From positions 80,430 through 144,429 of the forward strand of contig QHVE01000020.1 of the NCBI GenBank assembly GCA_003223455.1: DNA of 64,000 nt, given 5' to 3'. The position numbers and the translations under genes were made by a program. The notes under the pieces were generated by a model, which ran no database searches, was not told the origin of the DNA, and saw only the letters and a program-made list of their open reading frames with translations. Shown piece by piece: positions 34,876-42,633 of the stretch (position 1 is its first letter; each line of letters starts with the position of its first letter). This DNA comes from Gemmatimonadota bacterium. Lineage in GTDB: Bacteria; Gemmatimonadota; Gemmatimonadetes; Gemmatimonadales; Gemmatimonadaceae.

Positions 34876-35312
34876 GCGGCTCCCAACGAACGCAGGAGCC
34901 GCTCCTGTCGCCGCCACATCGGCGAAGCGTAGCGGGCCTCGTCCTCCGGGTGCTCGTATCCGAGCACGTGCAGCACGCCGTGCACGACGAGCCGCATCAG
35001 CTCCTCGCGTACGCCGCGACCGTGATCGCGCGCGTTGCGGCGTGCCACCTCGGGCGCGATGTACACGTCGCCCACGACGACGCGCGACGCATCGGCGGGA
35101 GCGAACCCGAAGGAGATCACGTCGGTGGCTCCCGCATGGCCGAGATGATCGCGGTTGAGCGTGGCGATGCGGCGATCGGTCACGAAGGCGATCGACAGCA
35201 GGGCGTTGCGCACGCCCTCGCGGCGCAGCACGCCCTCGGCCAGCGCGGCGACGCGCGTCCGCGAGATCGGGATGCGCACGCCATCCGTCGAGACGTCGAC
35301 CGCGAGGCTCAT
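34872..35312 (-). CDS. ybeY: Endoribonuclease YbeY (rRNA maturation)
   Basis: Zinc-dependent endoribonuclease in 16S rRNA 3' maturation and ribosome quality control. HLGHAGATDVISFGF and the zinc motif LVVHGVLHVLGYEHPEDE (H-x3-H-x5-H) are diagnostic; 146 aa is normal. ATG 35312 overlaps the HD-phosphohydrolase stop (ATGA). It lies between phoH/HD protein and CBS genes, the conserved phoH-HD-ybeY-CorC order. Confidence 0.96.
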   Translation of the reverse strand: MSLAVDVSTDGVRIPISRTRVAALAEGVLRREGVRNALLSIAFVTDRRIATLNRDHLGHAGATDVISFGFAPADASRVVVGDVYIAPEVARRNARDHGRGVREELMRLVVHGVLHVLGYEHPEDEARYASPMWRRQERLLRSLGAA

Positions 35313-36772
35313 ACCGTCGCCGGCTGATTGCGCGTCGGCGTCTTGGGATACTCGACGCGGGCGTGGTACATCCCGCCCAGCACACGGGCGAACTCGCGCT
35401 TCACGATCGAGAGCTGGCGCATCGTGATCGGCGCCTCGCGCAGCTGTCCCTGATCCAGTCGCTGCTGCACCACCCGGTCGATCACCTCGCGAATGCGCTC
35501 GGGCGTCGGGTCGGCCAGCGTGCGCGCGATCGCCTCGACGCCATCGGCAAGCATCACGACGGCCGTCTCGGCGCTTTGCGGAATCGGACCCGGATACACG
35601 AACTCGGCGGCGTTGGGTACCGTGCCGTCGGGCTGCCGGGCGCGCTCCATGAAATACGCGATCGTGCTCGTGCCGTGGTGCTCGCTGATGAACGCCTTGA
35701 TGGCCGCGGGAAGCCGGACTTCGCTCGCCAGCTCGACCCCCGCCAGGACGTGGCTTCGGATGATCGAGGCGCTCGTGCCTGGCTTGAGCTGGTCGTGCGG
35801 GTTGTGGCCGCGTGGCTGGTTCTCGGCGAAATACTGCGGCTTCGAGAGCTTCCCGATGTCGTGGTAGTAGGCACCGACGCGGGCGAGCAGCGCGTTCGCG
35901 CCGATGGCGCGACACGCCGCGTCGGCGAGGTTGGCGAGCGCGATCGTATGGGCGTAGGTGCCAGGCGCTTCGAGGCTGAGTCGCTGGAGCAGCGGATGGT
36001 GGAGGTCGCCCCACTCGAGCAGCGTGAGATGGGTCTCGCGTCCCGTGAGGCGTTCGGCGAACGGCACGAACAACATGGCCGAGATGACGCTCACGACCGA
36101 CGTCGCCGCCGCGCGGATCACCCCAGCGAGCAGGGCCCACGTCGGCTCTCCCGCTGCGACGCCCGTCGCCGTCACGGCGACGCCCGACACGGCCGCGATG
36201 ATGAGGATCCACAGATACGATTGATCGCGGCGCAAACTCGATCGCACGGCGAGCGCCGCGCTGGCGCCGGAGGCGATCATGACGGGGAGCGCGGCGGCCG
36301 AGTGGTAGTCGGGTTGCGAGGCGATGAGCACGGCGAGCAGCACGACCGTGAGCAGGCTCACGCGCCGGTCGAACAGCGTGCTGATGACGACGCCGGCGAA
36401 CGCGATCGGCACGAGCTCGGGCGAGGCCGGGCGCACACGGACCGCCAGGAACGCGAGCGCGACCTGGAAGGCGACGAGCCCGCCGAGCAGCGCGAGCGCG
36501 CGCCCGCTGTCGTGGATCGTCGGTCGAACGACGCGCAGCGCCATGACCATCATCGTGATCAACAGCAGATTGACGACGAACGAGCCGACGATCGAATCGG
36601 GCGCGCGCGACAGCAGCGGGCCGCCGAGCGCGAGCGTCGTCAGCACCGCGCACGCGACGAGCAGCAGCAGACGCATCATGAATGCACCCGCGGTGCTCAC
36701 GCGCGTCGCCGGCATGGACCCGGTGTTACGATCGATCTCGTCGGGGGGAGATGTCACGAGCTCAGTCCCCAT
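35309..36772 (-). CDS. HDIG-type membrane phosphohydrolase (PgpH-like, shortened)
   Basis: PgpH-type proteins hydrolyse cyclic di-AMP at the membrane. The 487 aa protein has an N-terminal multi-helix membrane region (LLLVACAVLTTLALGG, VVNLLLITMMVMALRV, ALLGGLVAFQVALAFLAV and others, about seven helices) and a C-terminal HD domain: HPLLQRLSLEAPGTYAHTIALANLADAAC, ARVGAYYHDIGKLSKPQYF, AFISEHHG, MLADGVEAIAR. The extracytoplasmic 7TMR-HDED domain that normally precedes the helices is missing, so it is about 200 residues shorter than PgpH. Start ATG 36772 overlaps phoH by 11 bases. Activity inferred from the HD motif. Confidence 0.88.
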   Translation of the reverse strand: MGTELVTSPPDEIDRNTGSMPATRVSTAGAFMMRLLLLVACAVLTTLALGGPLLSRAPDSIVGSFVVNLLLITMMVMALRVVRPTIHDSGRALALLGGLVAFQVALAFLAVRVRPASPELVPIAFAGVVISTLFDRRVSLLTVVLLAVLIASQPDYHSAAALPVMIASGASAALAVRSSLRRDQSYLWILIIAAVSGVAVTATGVAAGEPTWALLAGVIRAAATSVVSVISAMLFVPFAERLTGRETHLTLLEWGDLHHPLLQRLSLEAPGTYAHTIALANLADAACRAIGANALLARVGAYYHDIGKLSKPQYFAENQPRGHNPHDQLKPGTSASIIRSHVLAGVELASEVRLPAAIKAFISEHHGTSTIAYFMERARQPDGTVPNAAEFVYPGPIPQSAETAVVMLADGVEAIARTLADPTPERIREVIDRVVQQRLDQGQLREAPITMRQLSIVKREFARVLGGMYHARVEYPKTPTRNQPATV

Positions 36773-37715
36773 CCTCCGCGTACGCCTTGATGATGTCGCG
36801 TACGAGCCGGTGACGGACGACGTCGACGTCCGTGAAGTAGTGGAACGCGATGCCCTCGATCCCGGGCAGGATTCGCTCGACCTGCATCAGCCCCGACTCC
36901 TCCCGCTTCGGAAGGTCGATCTGCGTCTTGTCGCCGGTGATGACGATCTGCGAGTTCACCCCCAACCGCGTGAGAAACATCTTCATCTGCATCGCCGTCG
37001 CGTTCTGCGCCTCGTCGAGGATGACGAACGCGTCGCTCAGCGTGCGCCCGCGCATGAACGCGAGCGGGGCGATCTCGATGATCCGGGTTTCGAGCGCCTT
37101 CTGGACGCGCTCCTGCGGCATCATCTCGTCGAGTGCGTCGTAGAGCGGTCGGAGATAGGGATCGACCTTCGCCTGCATGTCCCCGGGGAGGAAGCCGAGA
37201 CTCTCCCCAGCCTCCACGGCCGGCCTGGCGAGCACGATGCGCCGGACACGCTTGCGCGTCAGCGCGTCCACCGCCGCCGCGACGGCGAGATAGGTCTTCC
37301 CCGTCCCCGCTGGTCCGATGCCGACGACGATGTCGTGCTCGGCGATCTTCGCCAGATACTCCGCCTGGCCGGCCGTCTTCGCCTGGATCAGTCGCCGCAT
37401 GCCCGGCAGCGCGATCCGGCCTTCGCCGACCGCCCCGTCGCCGTCGCGGGTCGCATCGTCCTCGCTCAAACGCAAGACGTCGTCCGGCGTGAGCTCCATG
37501 CGCTGGCGCGCGCGGTCGATCATGCGGCGTGCGATGTCACTGGCCCGCGACACGAGCTCGGCGGGACCGGAGATCGACATCGTGTCGCCGCGCAGTGCCA
37601 CCTTCACGCCACCGAGCCTGGAGAGCTCGACGAGATTCCCGTCGTTCACTCCGGCGAGGGTGAGCATGTCCGCCCCCTCGGTGGAGAGCTTTTGTATGAT
37701 CGAACCGTCGCTCAC
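36762..37715 (-). CDS. phoH: PhoH-family P-loop ATPase
   Basis: PhoH/YbeZ family ATPase, usually beside ybeY. Walker A GIGPAGTGKTYLAVA, Walker B AFVILDEAQNATAMQMKMFLTRLG, QIVITGDKTQIDLPK and RHRLVRDIIKAYAE are diagnostic. GTG 37715 overlaps the aspS stop (GTGA); upstream in-frame sequence is shadow of aspS. Length 317 aa is usual. Likely assists YbeY in RNA processing; that link is from family knowledge. Confidence 0.95.
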   Translation of the reverse strand: MSDGSIIQKLSTEGADMLTLAGVNDGNLVELSRLGGVKVALRGDTMSISGPAELVSRASDIARRMIDRARQRMELTPDDVLRLSEDDATRDGDGAVGEGRIALPGMRRLIQAKTAGQAEYLAKIAEHDIVVGIGPAGTGKTYLAVAAAVDALTRKRVRRIVLARPAVEAGESLGFLPGDMQAKVDPYLRPLYDALDEMMPQERVQKALETRIIEIAPLAFMRGRTLSDAFVILDEAQNATAMQMKMFLTRLGVNSQIVITGDKTQIDLPKREESGLMQVERILPGIEGIAFHYFTDVDVVRHRLVRDIIKAYAEDGD

Positions 37716-39499
37716 GCGTGCTCCGACTCCACTCTGATGTGCAGCTCGGCGATGTCCGACGCCGGCACCGCGCTCGGCGCGCCCTCGAACAGTGCGCGAG
37801 CGGCGGTCGTCTTCGGAAATGCGATGACGTCCCGCAATGATGTGGCGCCGGCGAGCATCATCACGATGCGGTCGAACCCGAACGCGATGCCACCGTGCGG
37901 CGGCGCGCCGGCGCGCAACGCCTCGAGCAGAAAACCGAACCGCGACTGCGCGCTTGCCTCGTCGATCCCCAGCAGTCGGAAGATCCGCGACTGCACGCGC
38001 GGATCGTTGATCCGGATGCTGCCACCGCCCAGCTCGGTGCCGTTGAGCACCAGATCGTACGCCTGGGCCCGGGCACGCCAAGGCTCGCTCTCCAACAGGT
38101 CGAGATCGGACGGGTTCGGTGCAGTGAACGGATGATGCACGGCCGCGAGCGCCCCCGTGGCCGGGTCGCGCTCGAACATTGGAAAGTCCGTAACCCAGAC
38201 GAAGGCGTTCACGTCACTGGGCACGAGTTGCATTCGCTGCGCCACCTCCTGCCGAACCCGGTCCAGTGCCGGGCTCGAGATGTGGTCCGGACCGGCCACG
38301 TACAGGCCCAGATCGCCGTCCGACAGACCGAGGCGATCCCCCGCGCCTTCGGCGAGGAATTTCGCCGCCGGGCCGTCCAGCGCGCCGTTCTGCCGCTTGA
38401 TCCGCAGCAGTCCGAGCGCGCCGGCGCCCTTCGCCACGGTCTCCAGCTCGTCCACCTGCTTGCGCGAGAGCGTGGCACCACCAGGAATGCGAATCCCGCG
38501 CACGCGTCCGCCACCGTCGAGCGCCTTTTTCGTCACGACGAACTCGCTGCCGCGAAACACGTCGCTGAGGTCGGCGATCTCGAGGCCGTAGCGCAGGTCC
38601 GGGCGGTCGATGCCGTAGCGCTCGAGCGCTTCGGCGTAGCCCATTCGCCGGATCGTCGTCGGCACCTCGCTGCCCGCCTCCCGCCAGAGCGCACGCGTCA
38701 ATCCCTCGGCGATGCGCATGACGTCGTCCTCACTGACGAACGACGCCTCCACGTCGATCTGCGTGAACTCGGGTTGCCGGTCGGCCCGCAGATCCTCGTC
38801 GCGAAAGCACCGCGCGATCTGGAAGTAGCGGTCGTAGCCCGCGACCATGAGCAACTGCTTGTAGATCTGCGGCGATTGCGGGAGCGCGTAGAACTCCCCC
38901 GGATGGACCCGGCTCGGCACGAGGTAGTCGCGCGCACCTTCCGGCGTCGGTTTCGTCAGCATCGGCGTCTCGATCTCGAAGAAGCCCGCCTCGGTGAGAA
39001 AGCCCCGCGTCGTCTGCATCAGGCGATGCCGCAGCACGAGATTCCGCTGCAGCTCGTCACGTCGAAGATCCAGATAGCGATGTCGGAGGCGGAGCTCCTC
39101 CGCGGCAAGCTGCTCGCCCTTGCCGCGCGCGACGGGGATCACCGGTGTCTCGGCCGGCCCCAGCACGCGGAGCCCCGTCGCCTTCACCTCGATCGTGCCC
39201 GTGCTCAGCTCCGCGTTTCGCATCGCCTCGGGGCGCTGCGCCACGGTGCCTTCCACGAGCACCACGGTCTCGGCGCCCAGCGACGACGCGACGGCGGCGA
39301 CTTCCGGCGTCGCCCGCGAGAGGTCGACCGACACCTGAACGAGGCCGGCGCGATCGCGCAGATCGAAGAAGACGAGTCCGCCCAGATCGCGCGCACGATG
39401 CACCCATCCTCCGAGCCGGACCGAGGCGCCGACGTGTTCGTCCCGGAGCGATCCACAGAGATGCGTGCGAAACGTCGTCGCGAGTGCGGTGTCAGACAT
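37712..39499 (-). CDS. aspS: Aspartate-tRNA ligase, bacterial type
   Basis: Charges tRNA-Asp (and perhaps tRNA-Asn). N-terminal OB fold (VRLGGWVHRARDLGGLVFFDLRDR), class II motif 2 (QIARCFRDEDLRADRQPEFTQIDVEASF), the GAD insertion (about residues 290-420) and motif 3 AFGFDRIVMML. 595 aa is standard for the GAD-containing bacterial form. First gene of a nine-gene coupled run; its own promoter was not found clearly, though the preceding 310 bases contain one strong hairpin. Discriminating versus non-discriminating type cannot be told by eye. Confidence 0.96.
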   Translation of the reverse strand: MSDTALATTFRTHLCGSLRDEHVGASVRLGGWVHRARDLGGLVFFDLRDRAGLVQVSVDLSRATPEVAAVASSLGAETVVLVEGTVAQRPEAMRNAELSTGTIEVKATGLRVLGPAETPVIPVARGKGEQLAAEELRLRHRYLDLRRDELQRNLVLRHRLMQTTRGFLTEAGFFEIETPMLTKPTPEGARDYLVPSRVHPGEFYALPQSPQIYKQLLMVAGYDRYFQIARCFRDEDLRADRQPEFTQIDVEASFVSEDDVMRIAEGLTRALWREAGSEVPTTIRRMGYAEALERYGIDRPDLRYGLEIADLSDVFRGSEFVVTKKALDGGGRVRGIRIPGGATLSRKQVDELETVAKGAGALGLLRIKRQNGALDGPAAKFLAEGAGDRLGLSDGDLGLYVAGPDHISSPALDRVRQEVAQRMQLVPSDVNAFVWVTDFPMFERDPATGALAAVHHPFTAPNPSDLDLLESEPWRARAQAYDLVLNGTELGGGSIRINDPRVQSRIFRLLGIDEASAQSRFGFLLEALRAGAPPHGGIAFGFDRIVMMLAGATSLRDVIAFPKTTAARALFEGAPSAVPASDIAELHIRVESEHA

Positions 39500-39607
39500 T
39501 CAGTGCATGGAGTGGGGTGCGGCGCGACACGCTCGGCGCGTCGGGCGACATCGCGACGCCTAGCCGCGCGCCGGTCGCGCGACGGTCCGCTGTGGCACGC
39601 GGCAAGA

Positions 39608-39636
39608 GACGCCGCCCCGAGTGTCGAGGCGGCGTC
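39608..39636. promoter_or_regulatory. Strong inverted repeat in the aspS/rlmN intergenic region
   Basis: GACGCCGCC and GGCGGCGTC pair perfectly around an 11-base centre in which CGA/TCG can extend the stem with one mismatch. No T-run on either side, so probably an RNA or DNA regulatory structure in the aspS leader, not a terminator. Confidence 0.4.
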
Positions 39637-39725
39637 GGCGGTTGCTCAGTCATTCACGCGTGCGCAGGGTTCGCATTCAACGACCGTAAGGTACTGCGCC
39701 ATCGGGTGGTCGGGTAGCACCGCCG

Positions 39726-39754
39726 TTGCGAGACCGTCGGCGGCGGACTAACCT
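39726..39754 (+). promoter_or_regulatory. Probable rlmN promoter
   Basis: TTGCGA (39726-39731), 17-bp spacer, TAACCT (39749-39754). Leader of about 50 nt before the rlmN ATG. Confidence 0.55.
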
Positions 39755-39810
39755 CAACTTCATGTGGCGCATGACGTTCGCCGCCGCTCAGTCACCCGGA
39801 TCGACCGCGC

Positions 39811-40893
39811 ATGACCGACCGTATCAACCTGCTGAATCTCACTCCCGTCGACGCAGAGGCGCAGCTCGCTTCGGCGATGGCCGAGCTTGGCGAGCCGGGG
39901 TACCGCGTCGGACAGGTGCTGCGGCGGCTCTGGGTGAATCCGGCGGCGTCGTTCGAGGGGATGACCGAGCTCTCGACGCCGTTGCGCGCCGCCCTGGCGG
40001 AGCGGTTCGAGCTGCCGCGGCTCGTACTGCTGACGGAGCAGCTGTCGACCGACGGGACGCGGAAGTTCCTCTTCCGGCTGTCGGACGGCGAGGCGGTCGA
40101 AGCCGTGGCGATTCCCGAAGGGAGTCGCGTGACGCTGTGCATCTCTTCGCAGGCGGGGTGCGCGCTACGGTGTGCCTTCTGCGCCACCGGCGCGATGGGA
40201 TTCTCGCGCAACCTCGACGTGTTCGAGATCGCCGGCCAGGCGCGCGAGATGCGCCTCCTGGAGCAGCCGATCGACGTGACGAACATCGTCTTCATGGGGA
40301 TGGGCGAACCGCTCATGAACTGGAAGGCGGTGTCCCCGACGCTCACGATCCTGAACGACCCGCGCGGCCTCGGAATCGGGGCTCGGCACATCACCGTGAG
40401 CACCGTCGGGATTCTTCCCGGCATCGTCGCACTGGGTGAGCGCCCGGAGCAGTTCCGACTCGCCATCTCGATTCACGCGCCGTCCGACGAGCTGCGCCGA
40501 GAGCTGATGCCGATCAACACCAAGTATCCGCTGCGCGACGTCATCGAGGCGGCGAAGGTGTTCGATCGGCGAGTGACGTTCGAGTACGTGATGCTGGGCG
40601 GCGTGAACGACCAGCCGGAGCACGCACGACAACTCGCCGTGCTGGCGCGCGAGTGCCGGGCGTTCGTGAATCTCATCCCGCTGCACCCCGGCGGGTCGCA
40701 GGGCTTTTCGCCGACGTCGGCCACGGAGATCGCGCGCTTCGCTCGACTGCTTCGGGACCGTGGCGTCGAGGTGGCGATTCGGAAAAGCCGCGGGATGGAC
40801 ATCGCCGCAGCCTGCGGGCAGCTACGGGTGGAGCGGCTCGGCCGGCGGACGCCACGAGCTGCCGATCAACACGGCGACGTCCAGGTAGCGTGA
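39811..40893 (+). CDS. rlmN: Dual-specificity rRNA/tRNA adenine-C2 methyltransferase RlmN
   Basis: Radical-SAM enzyme methylating A2503 of 23S rRNA and A37 of some tRNAs. The cluster motif CALRCAFC gives Cys117, Cys121 and Cys124; also GYRVGQVLRRLW, NIVFMGMGEP, RHITVSTVGI, LAISIHAP and FEYVMLGGVND. The catalytic pair of cysteines appears as Cys110-region ISSQAGC and the late AACGQLR (Cys of the methyl-carrying site). 360 aa is normal. Its last 72 bases overlap the convergent LytR_C gene. Confidence 0.95.
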   Translation: MTDRINLLNLTPVDAEAQLASAMAELGEPGYRVGQVLRRLWVNPAASFEGMTELSTPLRAALAERFELPRLVLLTEQLSTDGTRKFLFRLSDGEAVEAVAIPEGSRVTLCISSQAGCALRCAFCATGAMGFSRNLDVFEIAGQAREMRLLEQPIDVTNIVFMGMGEPLMNWKAVSPTLTILNDPRGLGIGARHITVSTVGILPGIVALGERPEQFRLAISIHAPSDELRRELMPINTKYPLRDVIEAAKVFDRRVTFEYVMLGGVNDQPEHARQLAVLARECRAFVNLIPLHPGGSQGFSPTSATEIARFARLLRDRGVEVAIRKSRGMDIAAACGQLRVERLGRRTPRAADQHGDVQVA

Positions 40894-41253
40894 GCTGTCC
40901 ACCCGCGCGCGGACGCGCGCGGGAACCATGACCTTGGCCGCGGCATCCGCCCAGGCCGGGTGGCCCGAGAGGTCGAGCACGATCGTGGTGTCGATCGTCG
41001 GGCCGATCGTGCCGACTTCCACGACGTCGAAGCCGCGGTCGCGCAGCAGCCGCGTGGCACGTCGAGCGAGACCGCGCGTCCTCGTCGTGTTCAGCACCTG
41101 CACGCGGATTCGCACACCGTCCGGCGCGCGCGGTTTGTCGGCGAGCGCCGTGAGCAACGGCGCGGGCGCGCGGCGGGCGTGCATGACGACAGCGCTCGCG
41201 CTCAGCACGAGAACAAACAGCGCGAGCGCCGCACCGATGAGCACTTTTCTCAT
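40822..41253 (-). CDS. LytR C-terminal (LytR_C) domain protein
   Basis: 143 residues: N-terminal membrane anchor (VLIGAALALFVLVLSASAVVM) and an extracytoplasmic LytR_C domain (VRIRVQVLNTTRTRGLARRATRLLRDRGFDVVEVGTIGP, then TTIVLDLSGHPAWADAAAKVM, YLDVAVLIGSSWRPP). LytR_C domains accompany cell-wall polymer ligases or stand alone with unknown ligand. ATG 41253 overlaps yqeK (ATGA). Unusually its 3' end overlaps rlmN on the other strand by 72 bases. Confidence 0.8.
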   Translation of the reverse strand: MRKVLIGAALALFVLVLSASAVVMHARRAPAPLLTALADKPRAPDGVRIRVQVLNTTRTRGLARRATRLLRDRGFDVVEVGTIGPTIDTTIVLDLSGHPAWADAAAKVMVPARVRARVDSSRYLDVAVLIGSSWRPPAEPLHP

Positions 41254-41804
41254 CGAACGCTGTTCCACAGCATCACCGCCTCCGGGTAGAGCCGCATCCC
41301 TTCGCGAAGCGACCACTCCAGCCGTGCACGCACGACCTGTCTGAACGTCGCATCGAAGTCGTGCGGGGCTTGCGAGGCCAGATAGGCGCGATCGGTTCGC
41401 GAGAACTTTCGGCCGGGATCCAGGTAGTCGGCCATGTACAACGCGCGTCCCAGCCTTCCCCATTGCGCGGAGCCCACCGTGTGATGACGCACGGCGTCGA
41501 GCAGCTCGGTACGGCGCTCGCCGTCGCGACGGAGCTGCTCCGCCGCCGCGGGACCGTGCAGCATCTCGGTGGCGTAGTCGGGCGAGTCGCCGGCGAGCTG
41601 GCGCAGCAGCGGCTCGGGCGCGTCGCGGAGCGCATCGTGGAGCCGGCCCGCATCGTGCCACGCCCGCGCCTCGTCCGGCGGCAGCGCGAGCTTCTGCGCC
41701 CACTCGTCGAGCAGCGCGGTGACGCGCTGGATGTGCGCCATGCGCTTGTCGGACACGCACGCCCATGCGGGCAGCTCGAGCCCCGTCGTCGTCACGCTGC
41801 TCAT
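41250..41804 (-). CDS. yqeK: YqeK-like HD-domain hydrolase
   Basis: YqeK proteins are symmetrical Ap4A hydrolases. The 184 aa protein has an HD pattern: HIQRVTALLDEWAQKLALP with the first His, WHDAGRLHDALRD (HD pair), MLHGPAAAEQL, VRHHTVG and YMADYLDPGRKFSRTD, each in the expected order. Often next to nadD or LytR_C; here it is between folK and LytR_C with ATGA overlaps on both sides. The Gly-Arg-Leu before HD is mildly divergent. Confidence 0.82.
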   Translation of the reverse strand: MSSVTTTGLELPAWACVSDKRMAHIQRVTALLDEWAQKLALPPDEARAWHDAGRLHDALRDAPEPLLRQLAGDSPDYATEMLHGPAAAEQLRRDGERRTELLDAVRHHTVGSAQWGRLGRALYMADYLDPGRKFSRTDRAYLASQAPHDFDATFRQVVRARLEWSLREGMRLYPEAVMLWNSVR

Positions 41805-42223
41805 GCCGCTGCGTCGAGCGCACGTGCGAGCTCGGCCAGCTCGCGTTGCCAGAACGCGCGAGTGGCGAGGCCCGGGTGCGGCAGCGTGAGCGACCTCGTG
41901 TGAATGCGGCGATCGCCGTAGCGCACGAGGTCGAGATCGATCGTCCGCGCTCCCCACCGGACGCCGCGCACCCGACCCTGCGTCCGCTCGATGACGTGCA
42001 GCGCAGCGAGCAGCGACTCCGGCGCCATCGTCGTATCCAGCACGACCATCTGATTGAGGTAGGGCGGCTGCGTCATCGCACCGAGCGGCGCCGTCTCCTC
42101 GACCGACGACACGGCGATCAATCGTGTCGACGGCAGCAGCGTCAGCGCGATGCGGGCCGCGTGCAGATACGCTCGTCGATCGCCAAGGTTCGATCCGAGC
42201 GCCACGAATGCGCGCTCAGCCAC
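41801..42223 (-). CDS. folK: 2-amino-4-hydroxy-6-hydroxymethyldihydropteridine pyrophosphokinase
   Basis: Pyrophosphorylates hydroxymethyl-dihydropterin in folate synthesis. VALGSNLGDRRAYL, YLNQMVV, LLAALHVIERTQGR, RWGARTIDLDLVRYGD and the LTLPHPGLATRAF motif are diagnostic. GTG 42223 overlaps the folB stop by 8 bases; upstream in-frame codons are folB shadow. 140 aa is slightly short but complete. Confidence 0.93.
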   Translation of the reverse strand: MAERAFVALGSNLGDRRAYLHAARIALTLLPSTRLIAVSSVEETAPLGAMTQPPYLNQMVVLDTTMAPESLLAALHVIERTQGRVRGVRWGARTIDLDLVRYGDRRIHTRSLTLPHPGLATRAFWQRELAELARALDAAA

Positions 42224-42551
42224 GCGTGCGCTCCACGACGATCTCGGCGTAGTCGAGGGGGCCGTCGAGCATGACGTGCGGCTTGCGCACCGCGACGCGT
42301 GCGTGCGCCACACCGTGCAGCGCGACCGCCGCGTCGGCGATCGCGGACGCGATCTCCTCGAGGTAGTCGAGCGGGTCACGGTGCGCGCAGTCCGCGGTCA
42401 GCGCGTAGAGCGCTCGATAGTCGAGGACGTCGGTGGCGTCGGCCGAGCGCGTCACCGACAGATCGATCTCCAGCGGCTGTGCGTGGTCGCGCTCGTGCGG
42501 CAGGATGCCGACGCGCACGTGAAATCGCATGCCGACGAGCGAGATCACCAC
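42216..42551 (-). CDS. folB: Dihydroneopterin aldolase
   Basis: Converts dihydroneopterin to hydroxymethyl-dihydropterin. GMRFHVRVGILPHERDHAQPLEIDLSVTR near the start, DVLDYRALYAL, FLEEIA-type (YLEEIASAIADA) and VRKPHVMLDGPLDYAEIVVER at the end match FolB; the GILPHER segment has the catalytic Glu. First gene of the folB-folK-yqeK-LytR_C unit, with a promoter overlapping the preceding chemoreceptor stop. Starts at GTG 42551 or the next codon, also GTG. Confidence 0.9.
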   Translation of the reverse strand: MVISLVGMRFHVRVGILPHERDHAQPLEIDLSVTRSADATDVLDYRALYALTADCAHRDPLDYLEEIASAIADAAVALHGVAHARVAVRKPHVMLDGPLDYAEIVVERTRG

Positions 42552-42604
42552 GATGAGAGCGGAGGACGGCTGGTGGGAGTGAGGCCACGACGAATGCGAC
42601 GCGC

Positions 42605-42633
42605 AACCTAGAACGGGCGCGACGGCGGGTCAA
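42605..42633 (-). promoter_or_regulatory. Probable folB-folK-yqeK promoter
   Basis: Minus strand TTGACC (42633-42628), 17-bp spacer, TAGGTT (42610-42605); the -35 abuts the stop of the chemoreceptor gene. Confidence 0.6.

Larger units (their letters stand above)
39500..39810. other. Divergent intergenic region between aspS and rlmN
   Basis: 311 bases with no coding sequence I can support. It holds a hairpin at 39608-39636 and a plus-strand promoter at 39726-39754. I see no convincing minus-strand promoter for aspS. Confidence 0.6.
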
